Origin: Anaerolineales bacterium UBA2232
GTDB taxonomy: Bacteria; Chloroflexota; Anaerolineae; UBA2200
Direction of reading: 5' to 3'
DNA: 20,930 bases
Assembly: GCA_002348045.1 (NCBI GenBank)
Contig: DDYO01000042.1
Location: 24,233 to 45,162 of the forward strand
The notes under the pieces are model-generated. The model searched no databases and was not told the DNA's origin. It saw only the letters and a program-made list of their open reading frames with translations. Each line of letters begins with the position of its first letter. Within the stretch, counting starts at the first letter, position 1. Shown one piece after another: positions 1-7,491 of this stretch. The translations under genes were made by a program, and so were the position numbers.

Positions 1-941
1 GCTGCTCCAGCCGTAGTCCAGGCCAGGTTCACCTCCCCTGACGCCAGTGCCGAGAGATCCGGTGCGTAGGCAGGCCCGGATTCGGTACGCCGCTGCGGAA
101 CGGTCCAGGCATCACCCAGCCACTGCGCCATGTCGATTGCCTCATGTCCTGGAGCCCCTTCCTGCCAAGCTACCACTGGAGCGCCTCCGGCCGTGGCCAG
201 AGTGGGAAGTATCGAGTCTTCGGTCCAGGTGATCGACGCTGTTTCCGGCATCGTCCAGCTTTGACCTACCCGGCGAGTGACAAATATCTCAGTTGAATAG
301 CCGTCGCCCAGCCAGTCCTGCCACGCCAGCCACAAATCGCCAGGACCCGCAAAAGCCAGCACGGGGCGACTGCCGTAGCCATCGGGTACCGGAGCCATCG
401 ACCACTGAGTGCCATCAGTGCTCTCTGCGAGATAAATGACGGCTGAACTGAGTCCCTGCTCGCTCCAGGCAATGGCCAGTGAACCGTCGGCACAGGCGGC
501 GATCTGCGGCGATGCGGACAGGTCAGTGCTGTCCGACACGTTGACAGGTACGCTCCAGCCGCCGCTGTCGTGCCATGAGCAAAAGTGGACATCGTCGTTC
601 TGGGAGAATGCCAGGCGGACTTGGCCGCCTGGCCCCGCCGCGAGGGACACCGCATCACCGCTTCCGATGGCCACCGGGCTGGACCACTGAGCATTTTGTC
701 GCCACAAATGAACGAGGCTACCCGCCTCACTCCAAACAACGTGAAGTCGTCCCTGGCTGTCCACGACGGCGTCAACGCTATGGGCATCGGCAGTGGCAGT
801 GGATAGGCACAGCGGAGTGGACCAGCCGGCGGGTTCCAAAGCCAGATGACCTCCCTCGGCCTGTTGCGAGAAAGCCAGAAACCCGCACAGGGCCAGGCCG
901 GCTGCGCAGACTATCCCGATCATACGCTTCGCATCGTGCAT
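1..941 (-). CDS. Secreted beta-propeller (BNR/sialidase-like) protein, 3' end cut by window edge
   Basis: Reading the minus strand from ATG at 941 gives at least 313 codons with no stop before the left edge, so the C-terminus is missing. A GGAAGG Shine-Dalgarno lies 8 nt before the ATG. Residues 1-30 look like a signal peptide: basic MHDAKR, then a hydrophobic stretch to about residue 25. The rest shows a recurring blade pattern, hydrophobic-x-hydrophobic-x-W/F-S/Q, near residues 67, 108, 155, 203, 255 and 304 (for example LHVVWSE, LAIAWSEQ, LWLAWQD), about 45-50 residues apart. An Asp-box-like STDGTQW is at 174-180. This is typical of six-bladed sialidase/neuraminidase-fold propellers, which bind or cleave extracellular glycans. 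Catalytic sialidase residues cannot be assigned, so it may be a non-enzymatic propeller. It is probably exported and possibly a large surface protein. Confidence 0.75.
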   Translation of the reverse strand, partial: MHDAKRMIGIVCAAGLALCGFLAFSQQAEGGHLALEPAGWSTPLCLSTATADAHSVDAVVDSQGRLHVVWSEAGSLVHLWRQNAQWSSPVAIGSGDAVSLAAGPGGQVRLAFSQNDDVHFCSWHDSGGWSVPVNVSDSTDLSASPQIAACADGSLAIAWSEQGLSSAVIYLAESTDGTQWSMAPVPDGYGSRPVLAFAGPGDLWLAWQDWLGDGYSTEIFVTRRVGQSWTMPETASITWTEDSILPTLATAGGAPVVAWQEGAPGHEAIDMAQWLGDAWTVPQRRTESGPAYAPDLSALASGEVNLAWTTAGA

Positions 942-1299
942 GACAGGTACCTTCCTTTCCACATGCTGGGGCCGATGAACAAGCACCGCTGTTATGGCTC
1001 CAGTTGCAGGCGGCTGGATCGTCCTTCTTGACCGCCACCCTTGGACCGGCACGATCCCCTTCAAGAAGGAGATAGCCGGTCGGGCCAAAGATACCTGCCG
1101 AGCACCTGTCTCGTGGCCAGGGACAGCTGTGCCCTGTTGGGGCTAGACAACCTGCAGCATGGACGAAGCGGAACGAGGGCAAACACATCAGCACCCGCGG
1201 CTGGTTGACCGTCTCACCCATGAAGCTGTGGGGTGCAATTGAGCCCGATGGGCACCGGCTGCAAAGGCCCCTGTTCGTCTGGGGAGCGAGGACACAAAG
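942..1299. other. Intergenic region with inverted-repeat leader, no convincing gene
   Basis: No reading frame here looks coding. On the minus strand it is the leader of the propeller gene starting at 941. It contains a perfect 10-bp inverted repeat, TCCTTCTTGA (1022-1031) and TCAAGAAGGA (1061-1070). A second pair of arms, CGGCT (1011-1015) and AGCCG (1074-1078), flanks it. A smaller CAGGG/CCCTG hairpin lies at about 1119-1136. I found no good sigma70-type promoter hexamers for the propeller gene. Confidence 0.5.
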
Positions 1300-1327
1300 A
1301 CGGTTCCTGCCAGGTGGCAGGAACCGT
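1300..1327 (-). terminator. Intrinsic terminator of the glycosidase-like gene
   Basis: A perfect 12-bp inverted repeat, ACGGTTCCTGCC and GGCAGGAACCGT, encloses a 4-nt loop. On the minus strand the stem is followed by CTTTGTGT, a modest U-rich tract. It begins 22 nt after the stop codon at 1349, where a rho-independent terminator for the two-gene operon is expected. Confidence 0.8.
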
Positions 1328-1348
1328 TCCGGCATGGCGAGTGTGGGC

Positions 1349-2413
1349 CTACAGGGGCGATTCGTATAGAATGAGCCGGTCAACGGTCTCGTTGATGCCC
1401 ATCCGCTGGCTCAGTTCCCTGTCAATGGCCTGCGCGTAGAGCAACACCCGGTTTTTGTGGGGATCATAGACCACGCTGGCGTATCCGAGCAGCGGGTGCT
1501 CAGTATGCTCCACCGGCGACAGGGGAATCCATGGTCCGCGAAACACGAGTTCGAGGTTCATGTTGCGATAGTCCAGCACATAGGCGGAAAAGTTCGGGAG
1601 GGGTCCGCCTCCGTGAGTGATCTTGTAGTTGTCCGCAAACACGTCTTCCCGCGGCGTCGTCTCATCGCCCGGGTAGAGTTTTTCGATGCCCATGAAGAGA
1701 GGACCTAGCGGGCTGGAAAAGATGGTGCCGGACAGAAAAGAGCGTTGCTCGTGGCCGTCGGTGCGGAAAACGCCGTGCTTGGTCCAGTTGACCCCATCGG
1801 TGCTGGTGGCCAAGGCAGGACGCCGAGCGCGTACGCCGTCCATGGCCTTGTACAGGCAGAACCACGTGCCATCTACGATATCTATGGTACAGTCGCGGGC
1901 CTGGTTGGCATCGTAGGCTCGGTCGTTCTTGAGCACCAAGCCATGGGTCTTCCACGGTCCTTCCAAGCTGTCGCTGGTGACCAGCAGGGTCTGCCAATAC
2001 AGACCTCCCCAGACAAAATCTGACCCGGTGTCCACTGCCACGTACAGATGCCAGCGGCCGGTCAGAGGGTCCCTGAGGAGCTGGGTTCCCTCCAGGCTGT
2101 GGATCTCCAGCCCGCTGTCCCGGGCTAATTCCTCCTTGGTGAGGCTGGTTATCAGATCAAAAGCCTCGCCGTCCGCTGAGCGGTATATCTGAACTGCATA
2201 GCCACGCACTCCCTCAGCCGCTGTGCGCGGTCTGGCGGTGAGCAGGAACTGCTTCTCAGGGGCGTCGTAGATCACCTTTCCTGCCCCAATCCATGAGCCA
2301 GGAACCTCGTCCGGTGGCTCAAGGACAACCCGCTTAAAGCGCCGTCGAGCGTACACGAACTGGGGCGGCACAACGCCATACCAGTGACCTGACAAGTTCA
2401 TGGGAAGGGTCAT
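1349..2413 (-). CDS. Five-bladed beta-propeller glycosidase-like protein
   Basis: This 354-residue protein has no signal peptide and is probably cytoplasmic. It shows the blade pattern of the five-bladed glycosidase fold (GH43/GH32/GH117/GH130-like). Repeated motifs include GSWIGAGKVIYD near residue 40, LLRDPLTGRWHLYVAVD near 112, IDIVDGTWFCLYKA near 177, TSTDGVNWTKHG near 203 and VVYDPHKNRVLLYAQ near 318. Acidic residues at blade starts (D after VIY, D in LLRDP, D in TIDIVDG) could be catalytic or ligand-binding, but I cannot assign a specific family or substrate. The start codon overlaps the stop of the upstream YcxB-like gene by 4 nt (ATGA), so translation is probably coupled. Downstream lies a clean terminator at 1300-1327. 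A role in trimming oligosaccharides inside the cell is inferred. Confidence 0.7.
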   Translation of the reverse strand: MTLPMNLSGHWYGVVPPQFVYARRRFKRVVLEPPDEVPGSWIGAGKVIYDAPEKQFLLTARPRTAAEGVRGYAVQIYRSADGEAFDLITSLTKEELARDSGLEIHSLEGTQLLRDPLTGRWHLYVAVDTGSDFVWGGLYWQTLLVTSDSLEGPWKTHGLVLKNDRAYDANQARDCTIDIVDGTWFCLYKAMDGVRARRPALATSTDGVNWTKHGVFRTDGHEQRSFLSGTIFSSPLGPLFMGIEKLYPGDETTPREDVFADNYKITHGGGPLPNFSAYVLDYRNMNLELVFRGPWIPLSPVEHTEHPLLGYASVVYDPHKNRVLLYAQAIDRELSQRMGINETVDRLILYESPL

Positions 2414-2982
2414 TCTTGCTCTCCTGTCAAGGTGTGCGTGCCAGCCCGACGCCGGGGAACGTTCTCTCGGTATTCTCTGGCTGCCGCAGCAAAGTCCTCG
2501 AAGGCGTCCGCGTTGGGAAACGCGCGCCTGGGCACGATATGGGCGCTTGCGGGACCGCTGTAGAGGAATAGGTGGCTAGAAGTGCTGGCAATCTCCTCGA
2601 CCTCATGCCAGGATGTGATGGCCTCGCTGGTTTCTGACCGGTCTACGATATGCTCTGTCGTCAGAGTCAATACATGGTGGCCCAAACCCGCACGTCGGTC
2701 CTCAGGCAGTTTTGCCACCTGCAATTTGAACCACTGGCGGTAGACAAAGGGTACCACCACGAGCCAGAGGCCGGCCAGGGCGATGATGGGCAAAAGGCCG
2801 ATCAGCAGCCCAATGCCTCCGCTGACCAATTGGGGATAGAAGACGATGACCAGGGCCACGGTCTGCACGCCTAGAAGGACCCACCGAGCGATGCCAAGCC
2901 ACCGTCCCGTAGACCCTCGCTGGTTCAAGTGGATGTTGAAGTCAACATAATCATAAAAGTTGAGGGTGAACTCTACCTGCAT
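2410..2982 (-). CDS. YcxB-like membrane protein
   Basis: The 190-residue protein has a short polar N-terminus, two membrane spans at about residues 29-50 and 56-80, and a C-terminal cytoplasmic domain. The domain contains HVLTLTTEHIVDRSE, then ITSWHEVEEIASTSSHLFLY and a VPRRAFPN segment. That order (two helices, then a PH-like domain with a W-x-x-V/I-x-x-I motif and an IP-R-R-AF end) is characteristic of the YcxB family. The molecular function of that family is not established. A GAGGA Shine-Dalgarno sits 6 nt before the ATG. It is the first gene of an operon with the overlapping glycosidase-like gene. A candidate promoter lies about 310 bp upstream at 3289-3316. Confidence 0.75.
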   Translation of the reverse strand: MQVEFTLNFYDYVDFNIHLNQRGSTGRWLGIARWVLLGVQTVALVIVFYPQLVSGGIGLLIGLLPIIALAGLWLVVVPFVYRQWFKLQVAKLPEDRRAGLGHHVLTLTTEHIVDRSETSEAITSWHEVEEIASTSSHLFLYSGPASAHIVPRRAFPNADAFEDFAAAAREYRENVPRRRAGTHTLTGEQE

Positions 2983-3288
2983 GTTGTGTCCTCACGTCCA
3001 GCAGATAGCAAGCGCCAACGGAGAATGCGACTCATCGTGCTTTGGCCCTTTCAGCACCTGGTTGGCATCGGGCACAGAGGCGAGACCCCATCCCATGCCT
3101 GCCAAGTAAGTTCGCAGTAAGTCCAGCAGCTCGCGGATGCCGTGTCGTCCGCAGTCAACCCACCTTCGCCCTGAGGCGGCGCTTCCGGCATCTGGGCTTT
3201 GCGGAGTAGTGAGCAATACCGGTGACGCCAGAACCCCTGCTGGCCTCGCGACCCACTGGTACGGCTGCCAGCCTAAGGATTCGAAAGA
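2983..3288 (-). other. Long leader or intergenic region before the YcxB-like gene
   Basis: About 300 nt separate the candidate promoter from the YcxB-like start. Several minus-strand frames stay open, but none has a start codon with a Shine-Dalgarno. One frame from about 3180 to 2992 reads somewhat protein-like (GRHGIRELLDLLRTYLAG) and could be a gene remnant. I see no riboswitch consensus that I can name. Confidence 0.35.
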
Positions 3289-3316
3289 ATTGTAGCATGC
3301 TCTGCCCTGCCGGCAA
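3289..3316 (-). promoter_or_regulatory. Candidate sigma70-type promoter for the YcxB-like operon
   Basis: On the minus strand TTGCCG (3316-3311) is followed after 16 nt by TACAAT (3294-3289). The -10 is 5/6 and the -35 is 4/6 to consensus. It overlaps the region just past the SanA-like stop codon. Transcription would begin near 3282, giving a 300-nt leader. Confidence 0.5.
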
Positions 3317-3317
3317 A

Positions 3318-3950
3318 CTAGGAGATTGGGATGGGGTCTCCCAACACGGGCACAGGCTTGGACACCCAGAGATCCCACCACGATGCCCAGAGGGCGGGAA
3401 TCTCGCGCAACCAGTACCAACGAATCTGCACATAGGGTCGACGGTCGGCAATGTAGCCCGTTGCGTCAAGCCCGAGACCCTGGGCCAGGTATAGAGCGCG
3501 GGGAAGGTGATACCTCTGGGTAACCAACACCACTTCGTGGACGCCAAAGATGTCACGGGCACGATAGCAGGAATCGTAGGTCCGCCGACCGGCCTGGTCC
3601 AGGACTATGGCCTCCAGGGGCAGCCCCTTTTGAACCGCATAGTCCCTCATCGCCCCTGGCTCGTTGTAGCTCACAACCCGATTGTCGCCGCTAAAAATCA
3701 CCCTGGTCACGCGTCCCAGACGGTACAGCTCGATGGCAGCATCCACGCGATCTTTGAGAATATCACTGGGAGTGCCATCGGGCCAGTAGCCAGCGCCAAA
3801 GACCAGAGCGACTGGTCGAGGGCCGACGGCTGTCGCGTCCAGGTGCATGCTCGATCGAAAGCGTATCGTCAAGCTCCATGCCGGAAAGAGCACCAGAAAG
3901 AGCAAAATGGACGCCATGATGATGCCTGCCAGCTTAACTATCCTTCTCAC
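3318..3950 (-). CDS. SanA/YdcF-like DUF218 membrane-anchored protein
   Basis: With a GTG start at 3950 the protein is about 210 residues: a basic tip, one hydrophobic anchor (LAGIIMASILLFLVLF), then a soluble DUF218 domain. Hallmarks of that domain are VALVFGAGYWPDGTPSDILKDRVDAAIELY, then VIFSGDN, the conserved GAMRDYAVQKG, and EVVLVTQRYHLPRA. This matches SanA/YdcF/ElyC proteins, linked in E. coli to envelope integrity and vancomycin resistance; the biochemical reaction is not firmly known. The start is uncertain. A TTG at 4031 and GTGs at 3998 and 3956 are also in frame. I prefer 3950 because AGAGG lies 5 nt upstream and because a terminator-like repeat set occupies 3975-4043. It follows metK in the same direction. 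Confidence 0.8.
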   Translation of the reverse strand: MRRIVKLAGIIMASILLFLVLFPAWSLTIRFRSSMHLDATAVGPRPVALVFGAGYWPDGTPSDILKDRVDAAIELYRLGRVTRVIFSGDNRVVSYNEPGAMRDYAVQKGLPLEAIVLDQAGRRTYDSCYRARDIFGVHEVVLVTQRYHLPRALYLAQGLGLDATGYIADRRPYVQIRWYWLREIPALWASWWDLWVSKPVPVLGDPIPIS

Positions 3951-3974
3951 CCGCACCTCTGCCGTTGCCGTAGG

Positions 3975-4043
3975 AAAAGACCCACCCCGCCTTGGCACGG
4001 TACCCTCGCGCTGCGGGGTGCGTTCATGCAAAGCGGGGTGGGT
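3975..4043 (-). promoter_or_regulatory. Attenuator- or terminator-like inverted repeat between metK and the SanA-like gene
   Basis: ACCCACCCCGC (3980-3990) and GCGGGGTGGGT (4033-4043) form a perfect 11-bp inverted repeat, about 15 of 16 matches if extended. A second GCGGGGTG copy at 4013-4020 can pair with the same partner. In the minus-strand RNA the two CACCCCGC copies therefore compete for one GCGGGGTG. The stem is followed by TCTTTTCC. It starts about 19 nt after the metK stop. Confidence 0.5.
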
Positions 4044-4061
4044 TGCTTTGGAATACCGAGA

Positions 4062-5249
4062 CTAGTACAGAGAGACTTCGCCCTTGGCGATCTTGACTCG
4101 AATACGGCCCATGTTGGCCAGGCTGTCGTCCAGCACGGCCCGTACCTGCTGGGATACACTGTCCGACAGGCGCCCGTTGACGCTGCGCACCACCGCGGTG
4201 GCGATGAGGGGCTCATCCAGCGGGTGGCCGATCTGGCTGAGAACGTACACCTGTGCCTCACGTACCTCTGGAATCTGGGACACGATGTCTTGAGCAGCCA
4301 GGAGAGCAAGTACGTTGTACACTTTCCCCACATGGCTAATGGGGTTCTTGCCTGAGGCGGCTTCCAAAGAGGCTGAGCGGAAGGGAGTGATCAAGCCGGT
4401 CACCCGGTTGCCACGTCCTACCGAACCGTCGTCGCCGCACTCGGCGCTGGTACCGGTCAGGGTGAGGTAGACAGCGCCGGAAGTCTCGTCGTCGGCAGTA
4501 TTGACGTCCACCCGCACGGGGCGGGAATCCAAGGTCGCTGCGTAGCGCTGCACAGCCTCCCACACTGCTCCCTTGACTTCGGCGTACTCACCCAGATCTC
4601 CGATTTCTGTTGAGATGAACGGGATGGCGCAGGTCAAGATGATCTGGTCATCCAAGCGAGCTCCCATTACCTTAACATCCTCACCCACGGGGAACTGCTT
4701 GATGAGCTCATAGTTGATGAATTGACAGGTGTCAAAGACGGTTCGCTCCAAGCCGGACCGCGGCCAGTGGGCAACCCCAAAGCTGGTATCGTTGGCGGTG
4801 ACATTATCGACTACGTTGATCAGTTCACTGGCGCCACGCCCGGCAAAGCAGTCAATTACACAGTGGCGATCCGGATCCAGATGCAGCATAGTGTCCCGGA
4901 TATGGGCTTTGGCCGCCTCGATGGCAATCATATCCATGGGTACCGTGCGGCCGTCAGGCGTCTGAGGGGTACCCCTGCCCGCGATCTGGATGCGAATGGG
5001 CTTGAGCATGTGCCCGCCGCCCGGTCGCACCTCCACCTCGCCAGCTACCAGCTGCACCTTGTCAAAATTGTGGTGGAGCTGGGCGCCCAGGTGCTGCTCG
5101 CACCACTTGGTGTACTCCACCGAGATCCGTTCGGCAATGCCGTCGCACAGGCTGTCGGGGTGGCCGATGCCCTTGCGTTCGACAATCTCCACCGGGCTTT
5201 CCTCGATCCACGCCCCGCTAGCCTCGCTCACGACGATGTTACGCTTCAT
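4062..5249 (-). CDS. Methionine adenosyltransferase, archaeal type
   Basis: The 395-residue protein makes S-adenosylmethionine from methionine and ATP in the cytoplasm. It belongs to the archaeal-type family (AdoMet_Synthase, PF01941), not the usual bacterial MetK. Signatures are VERKGIGHPDSLCDGIAE near residue 23, HNFDKVQLVAGEVEVRPGGG near 60, VNTADD near 249, YLTLTGTSAECGDDGSVGRGNRVTGLITP near 260, GKNPISHVGKVYN near 303 and a QIGHPLDEP motif near 341. Length and motif order are normal for the family, so it should be active. A GGAGG Shine-Dalgarno lies 8 nt before the ATG. A good promoter sits at 5389-5417, giving a leader of about 130 nt with no recognisable SAM riboswitch. The DUF218 gene follows after the repeat set at 3975-4043. 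Confidence 0.95.
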   Translation of the reverse strand: MKRNIVVSEASGAWIEESPVEIVERKGIGHPDSLCDGIAERISVEYTKWCEQHLGAQLHHNFDKVQLVAGEVEVRPGGGHMLKPIRIQIAGRGTPQTPDGRTVPMDMIAIEAAKAHIRDTMLHLDPDRHCVIDCFAGRGASELINVVDNVTANDTSFGVAHWPRSGLERTVFDTCQFINYELIKQFPVGEDVKVMGARLDDQIILTCAIPFISTEIGDLGEYAEVKGAVWEAVQRYAATLDSRPVRVDVNTADDETSGAVYLTLTGTSAECGDDGSVGRGNRVTGLITPFRSASLEAASGKNPISHVGKVYNVLALLAAQDIVSQIPEVREAQVYVLSQIGHPLDEPLIATAVVRSVNGRLSDSVSQQVRAVLDDSLANMGRIRVKIAKGEVSLY

Positions 5250-5388
5250 CCAGTCTGCCTCCGATTGTAGGTTTCAACCGCAGCCAGATTTTGTGTTCGA
5301 CCCAATGGCTGCCACGTGCCAATCCTCGTCACCGGTCCATGGGTCTAGGTAAGCCTGAACTGCAGGTTTGAGCAAAGGAATGCCGGGT

Positions 5389-5417
5389 ATCATACGCCTA
5401 ACGGGCGTTTCTGCCAA
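5389..5417 (-). promoter_or_regulatory. Sigma70-type promoter for metK
   Basis: On the minus strand TTGGCA (5417-5412), a 17-nt spacer and TATGAT (5394-5389) match consensus 5/6 and 5/6. Start is expected near 5382. The spacer holds an ACGCC-TAACG-GGCGT inverted repeat (5394-5408), which may be an operator. Confidence 0.7.
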
Positions 5418-5467
5418 GTTGGGCGCGGAACGCATGTATCAGCCCGCTGCTGCCACGATCGCCGCTG

Positions 5468-5476
5468 TGGTATAAT
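5468..5476 (+). promoter_or_regulatory. Extended -10 promoter for the deacetylase lipoprotein
   Basis: TGG followed directly by a perfect TATAAT (5471-5476) forms an extended -10 element. No convincing -35 is visible at 17 nt, which is tolerated for extended -10 promoters. Start is expected near 5483, leaving a short leader of about 24 nt. Confidence 0.65.
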
Positions 5477-5506
5477 CTCGTCGGTAACTAGAAAGCAGGG
5501 TGAAGC

Positions 5507-6676
5507 ATGTACTCTCATCGCCTTCTAAAGCTCGTCCTGGCTTCCATCGCGCTGGTCTGTATCGCCTGTGGCCGTCCCTCGGAGGAGCCCGCTATCTCCG
5601 CCGCCCGGGGCGGCACCGTGACTCCCGTGACGGTGACGTCGAACGCGCACGTTCCACTCACCATCAAGCCTCTGCCCACCCAGGCAGCCGCTGAGCCGGC
5701 AGCGCTGCCGCTCCCTACCATGGACATCCCTGTCCCAGCGGTATTTACTTCCACGCTCTTGGCCCACTACGTTGAGCCGCAAACCTACCTGACCGATATG
5801 TGCGGGTACCTCCGCGCCAAGTGGGATCCTTCGCGAAGCTCGCCGGGAACGATAGTTGTGCCTATCATGTTCCACAGCGTAAAGGAGGGCGGCACCTTTA
5901 GACCGGGAGACACCTCTATTCCGGTCGGAGATCTCAATCGGATCACTCAAACGGCTCGAGAGCTGGGATTCCAGACCATCACCATCCCTGAACTGGTCGG
6001 ATTCTTGGAATACAACTGCCGCATTCCCCCACGTTCTATGATTTGGATCGTGGACGACCGGCGGCCCCAGATGCTCAAGGACTATTTCTTGCCAATCGCT
6101 CGGGAGAATGGGTGGACTATCTCCCTGGGGTGGATCGTAGGCAACACTACCTGGATCGATGGGCTGTGGAAGACACTGGAGGTCTGGCAGTCCGAGGGCG
6201 TGGTAGACGTTCAGTCGCATGGCCTTGAGCATCGTTACCTGACGGAGAGCACGCCGGATGATGTCATCCGCGAGGAGCTCTCGGGCTCGCTGGGCGCTTT
6301 CCACAATCACCTGGGAATAAAGCCAGTGGCGTATGTGTGGCCAGGCGGCAACTACTCCTCCAGGGCGCTCGAGTTGGCCAGGGAAGCCGGCTATCGAGTG
6401 GCCTTTACCGTCAATTCACGCGGGCCTTTGATGTACAACTGGATACCTCTGTTCGAACGGGAGATCGAGCTGGGTGATCCCCTGATGCTCCTGCCCCGGT
6501 ACTGGGCGAGCCCGAGCTTGCCTGAGCAACTGCGCAACGCGGCCGCCATCGGCGAGAATGCAGCGCGGAAAGCGCTTGAGGATTACCGACAAGATGCGCT
6601 GTACTACCAGGTACACTGCGGATGTGAACTCCCACCGCCTCCCGATGGCAAAGGGACAGGCGAGCCCTTGGAGTAA
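5507..6676 (+). CDS. Polysaccharide deacetylase (NodB/CE4-like) lipoprotein
   Basis: This is the only plus-strand gene in the window, 389 residues. Residues 1-21 form a lipoprotein signal ending in VCIAC; Cys21 would be lipidated, although the lipobox is not perfect (Cys at -3). A Pro/Thr/Ala-rich linker (about 22-80) precedes the domain. CE4-like motifs follow in order: VPIMFHSV (119-124), WIVDD with Asp183/Asp184 (motif 1), SHGLEH at 237-242 (metal-binding H-x-x-x-H, motif 2) and WPGG at 278-281 (motif 3-like). Known members remove acetyl or other acyl groups from cell-wall or surface polysaccharides with a divalent metal. An AGGG Shine-Dalgarno precedes the ATG. It diverges from metK and converges on the methyltransferase. 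The exact substrate is unknown. Confidence 0.85.
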   Translation: MYSHRLLKLVLASIALVCIACGRPSEEPAISAARGGTVTPVTVTSNAHVPLTIKPLPTQAAAEPAALPLPTMDIPVPAVFTSTLLAHYVEPQTYLTDMCGYLRAKWDPSRSSPGTIVVPIMFHSVKEGGTFRPGDTSIPVGDLNRITQTARELGFQTITIPELVGFLEYNCRIPPRSMIWIVDDRRPQMLKDYFLPIARENGWTISLGWIVGNTTWIDGLWKTLEVWQSEGVVDVQSHGLEHRYLTESTPDDVIREELSGSLGAFHNHLGIKPVAYVWPGGNYSSRALELAREAGYRVAFTVNSRGPLMYNWIPLFEREIELGDPLMLLPRYWASPSLPEQLRNAAAIGENAARKALEDYRQDALYYQVHCGCELPPPPDGKGTGEPLE

Positions 6677-6705
6677 TGACGTCCGCGGCCTCGGCGACGG
6701 AACGG

Positions 6706-7491
6706 TCAGCGAAAGGTAGATGCCGAGCGCGTGGCAGCGATGACAAGATTGGGACTGCGGACCTCCGCAAAAAGCTGGCCCTGCATGTCGCCCCAAACCC
6801 CACCATGGTCAAAGTGGCTCTTCTGGAGCGCCTCCAGTAGATCTGCGCGCAAGATGGGTCGCAACTGGGTGCTGGATATCCGCTGCTCCCACTCGGCCAA
6901 ATCTCGGCGGTGCAACGTGACCACGTGGAAATTGAGCAGGCCATCGCCCACAAAGTCATAGAAACGGAGGAAGATCCATTCCTCGTCGCCTTCTCTGTGG
7001 CTCTGGGGTTCAGTCCAGCGCAGGCTTTGGGAGACGATGGCGTCAAAGTTGCGGTTCTGGATGAGCAGCAGTCCGCCAGAGCGTAAGCAGGATGCCCAGT
7101 CGAGCAGGGTGTCCTGTAGGCTTTCCGAACTCAGTGCGTGGGGTAGAGAGTTTCCCAGGCAGAGGACCGCATCAAAAGAGTTCCCTGCGAGGGCGGCCAT
7201 CTGCCCAAAGCCGGCGACGACAAAGTCCACATCTAGCCCTCGATCAGTGGCCACTTGGCGCGCTCGATCGATCATGCCGGTGCTGGGATCCGCTCCAATC
7301 ACCTGGTAGCCGCGCTCCGCCAAAGCCAGCGCATGGGCGCCCGTCCCGCACGCAGCATCCAAGACTCTGCGGGCTCCGACGGCCAACAGACGCTCCTCGA
7401 TGAACGGCAACTCCACCTGCAGGCGTCCAGCCCAATCAACGAATCGGTCATAGTCGGCACTGAACTCGTCGTAGAGGGCAACGTGCCCCAT
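6706..7491 (-). CDS. Class I SAM-dependent methyltransferase
   Basis: The 261-residue protein has a Rossmann-type methyltransferase core. Motif I is VLDAACGTG (43-51), the acidic ribose-binding residue is Asp68 in IGADPS, and motif IV-like FDAVLCLGNSLPH lies near 105-117. The C-terminal half (GDEEWIFLRFYDF, then LLNFHVVTL and a final LFAEVRSPNLVIAATR) resembles small-molecule methyltransferases of the Methyltransf_25 group. The substrate cannot be told. It is the last gene of the ferredoxin operon: its ATG overlaps the upstream stop by one base (TAATG), so it is translationally coupled to the cysteine-rich protein. It faces the deacetylase gene, with 29 nt between their stops and no clear terminator. 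Confidence 0.88.
   Translation of the reverse strand: MGHVALYDEFSADYDRFVDWAGRLQVELPFIEERLLAVGARRVLDAACGTGAHALALAERGYQVIGADPSTGMIDRARQVATDRGLDVDFVVAGFGQMAALAGNSFDAVLCLGNSLPHALSSESLQDTLLDWASCLRSGGLLLIQNRNFDAIVSQSLRWTEPQSHREGDEEWIFLRFYDFVGDGLLNFHVVTLHRRDLAEWEQRISSTQLRPILRADLLEALQKSHFDHGGVWGDMQGQLFAEVRSPNLVIAATRSASTFR

Noticed and set aside
266..787. 173-codon minus-strand open frame
   Set aside because: It is a shadow of the propeller gene, whose frame has a Shine-Dalgarno, a signal peptide and blade repeats.
778..1383. 201-codon minus-strand open frame
   Set aside because: It overlaps the start of the propeller gene in another frame, contains a terminator hairpin and has Cys/Arg/Pro-rich composition with no domain.
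3275..3300. Possible tRNA T-arm (TTCGAATCC on the minus strand)
   Set aside because: No matching acceptor stem, anticodon arm or GG start lies at the right distance.
3507..4355. 282-codon plus-strand open frame
   Set aside because: It is antisense to the SanA-like gene and the end of metK, whose motifs are clear.
5250..5388. SAM riboswitch in the metK leader
   Set aside because: I looked for the SAM-I core pattern and found no match; only short hairpins are visible.
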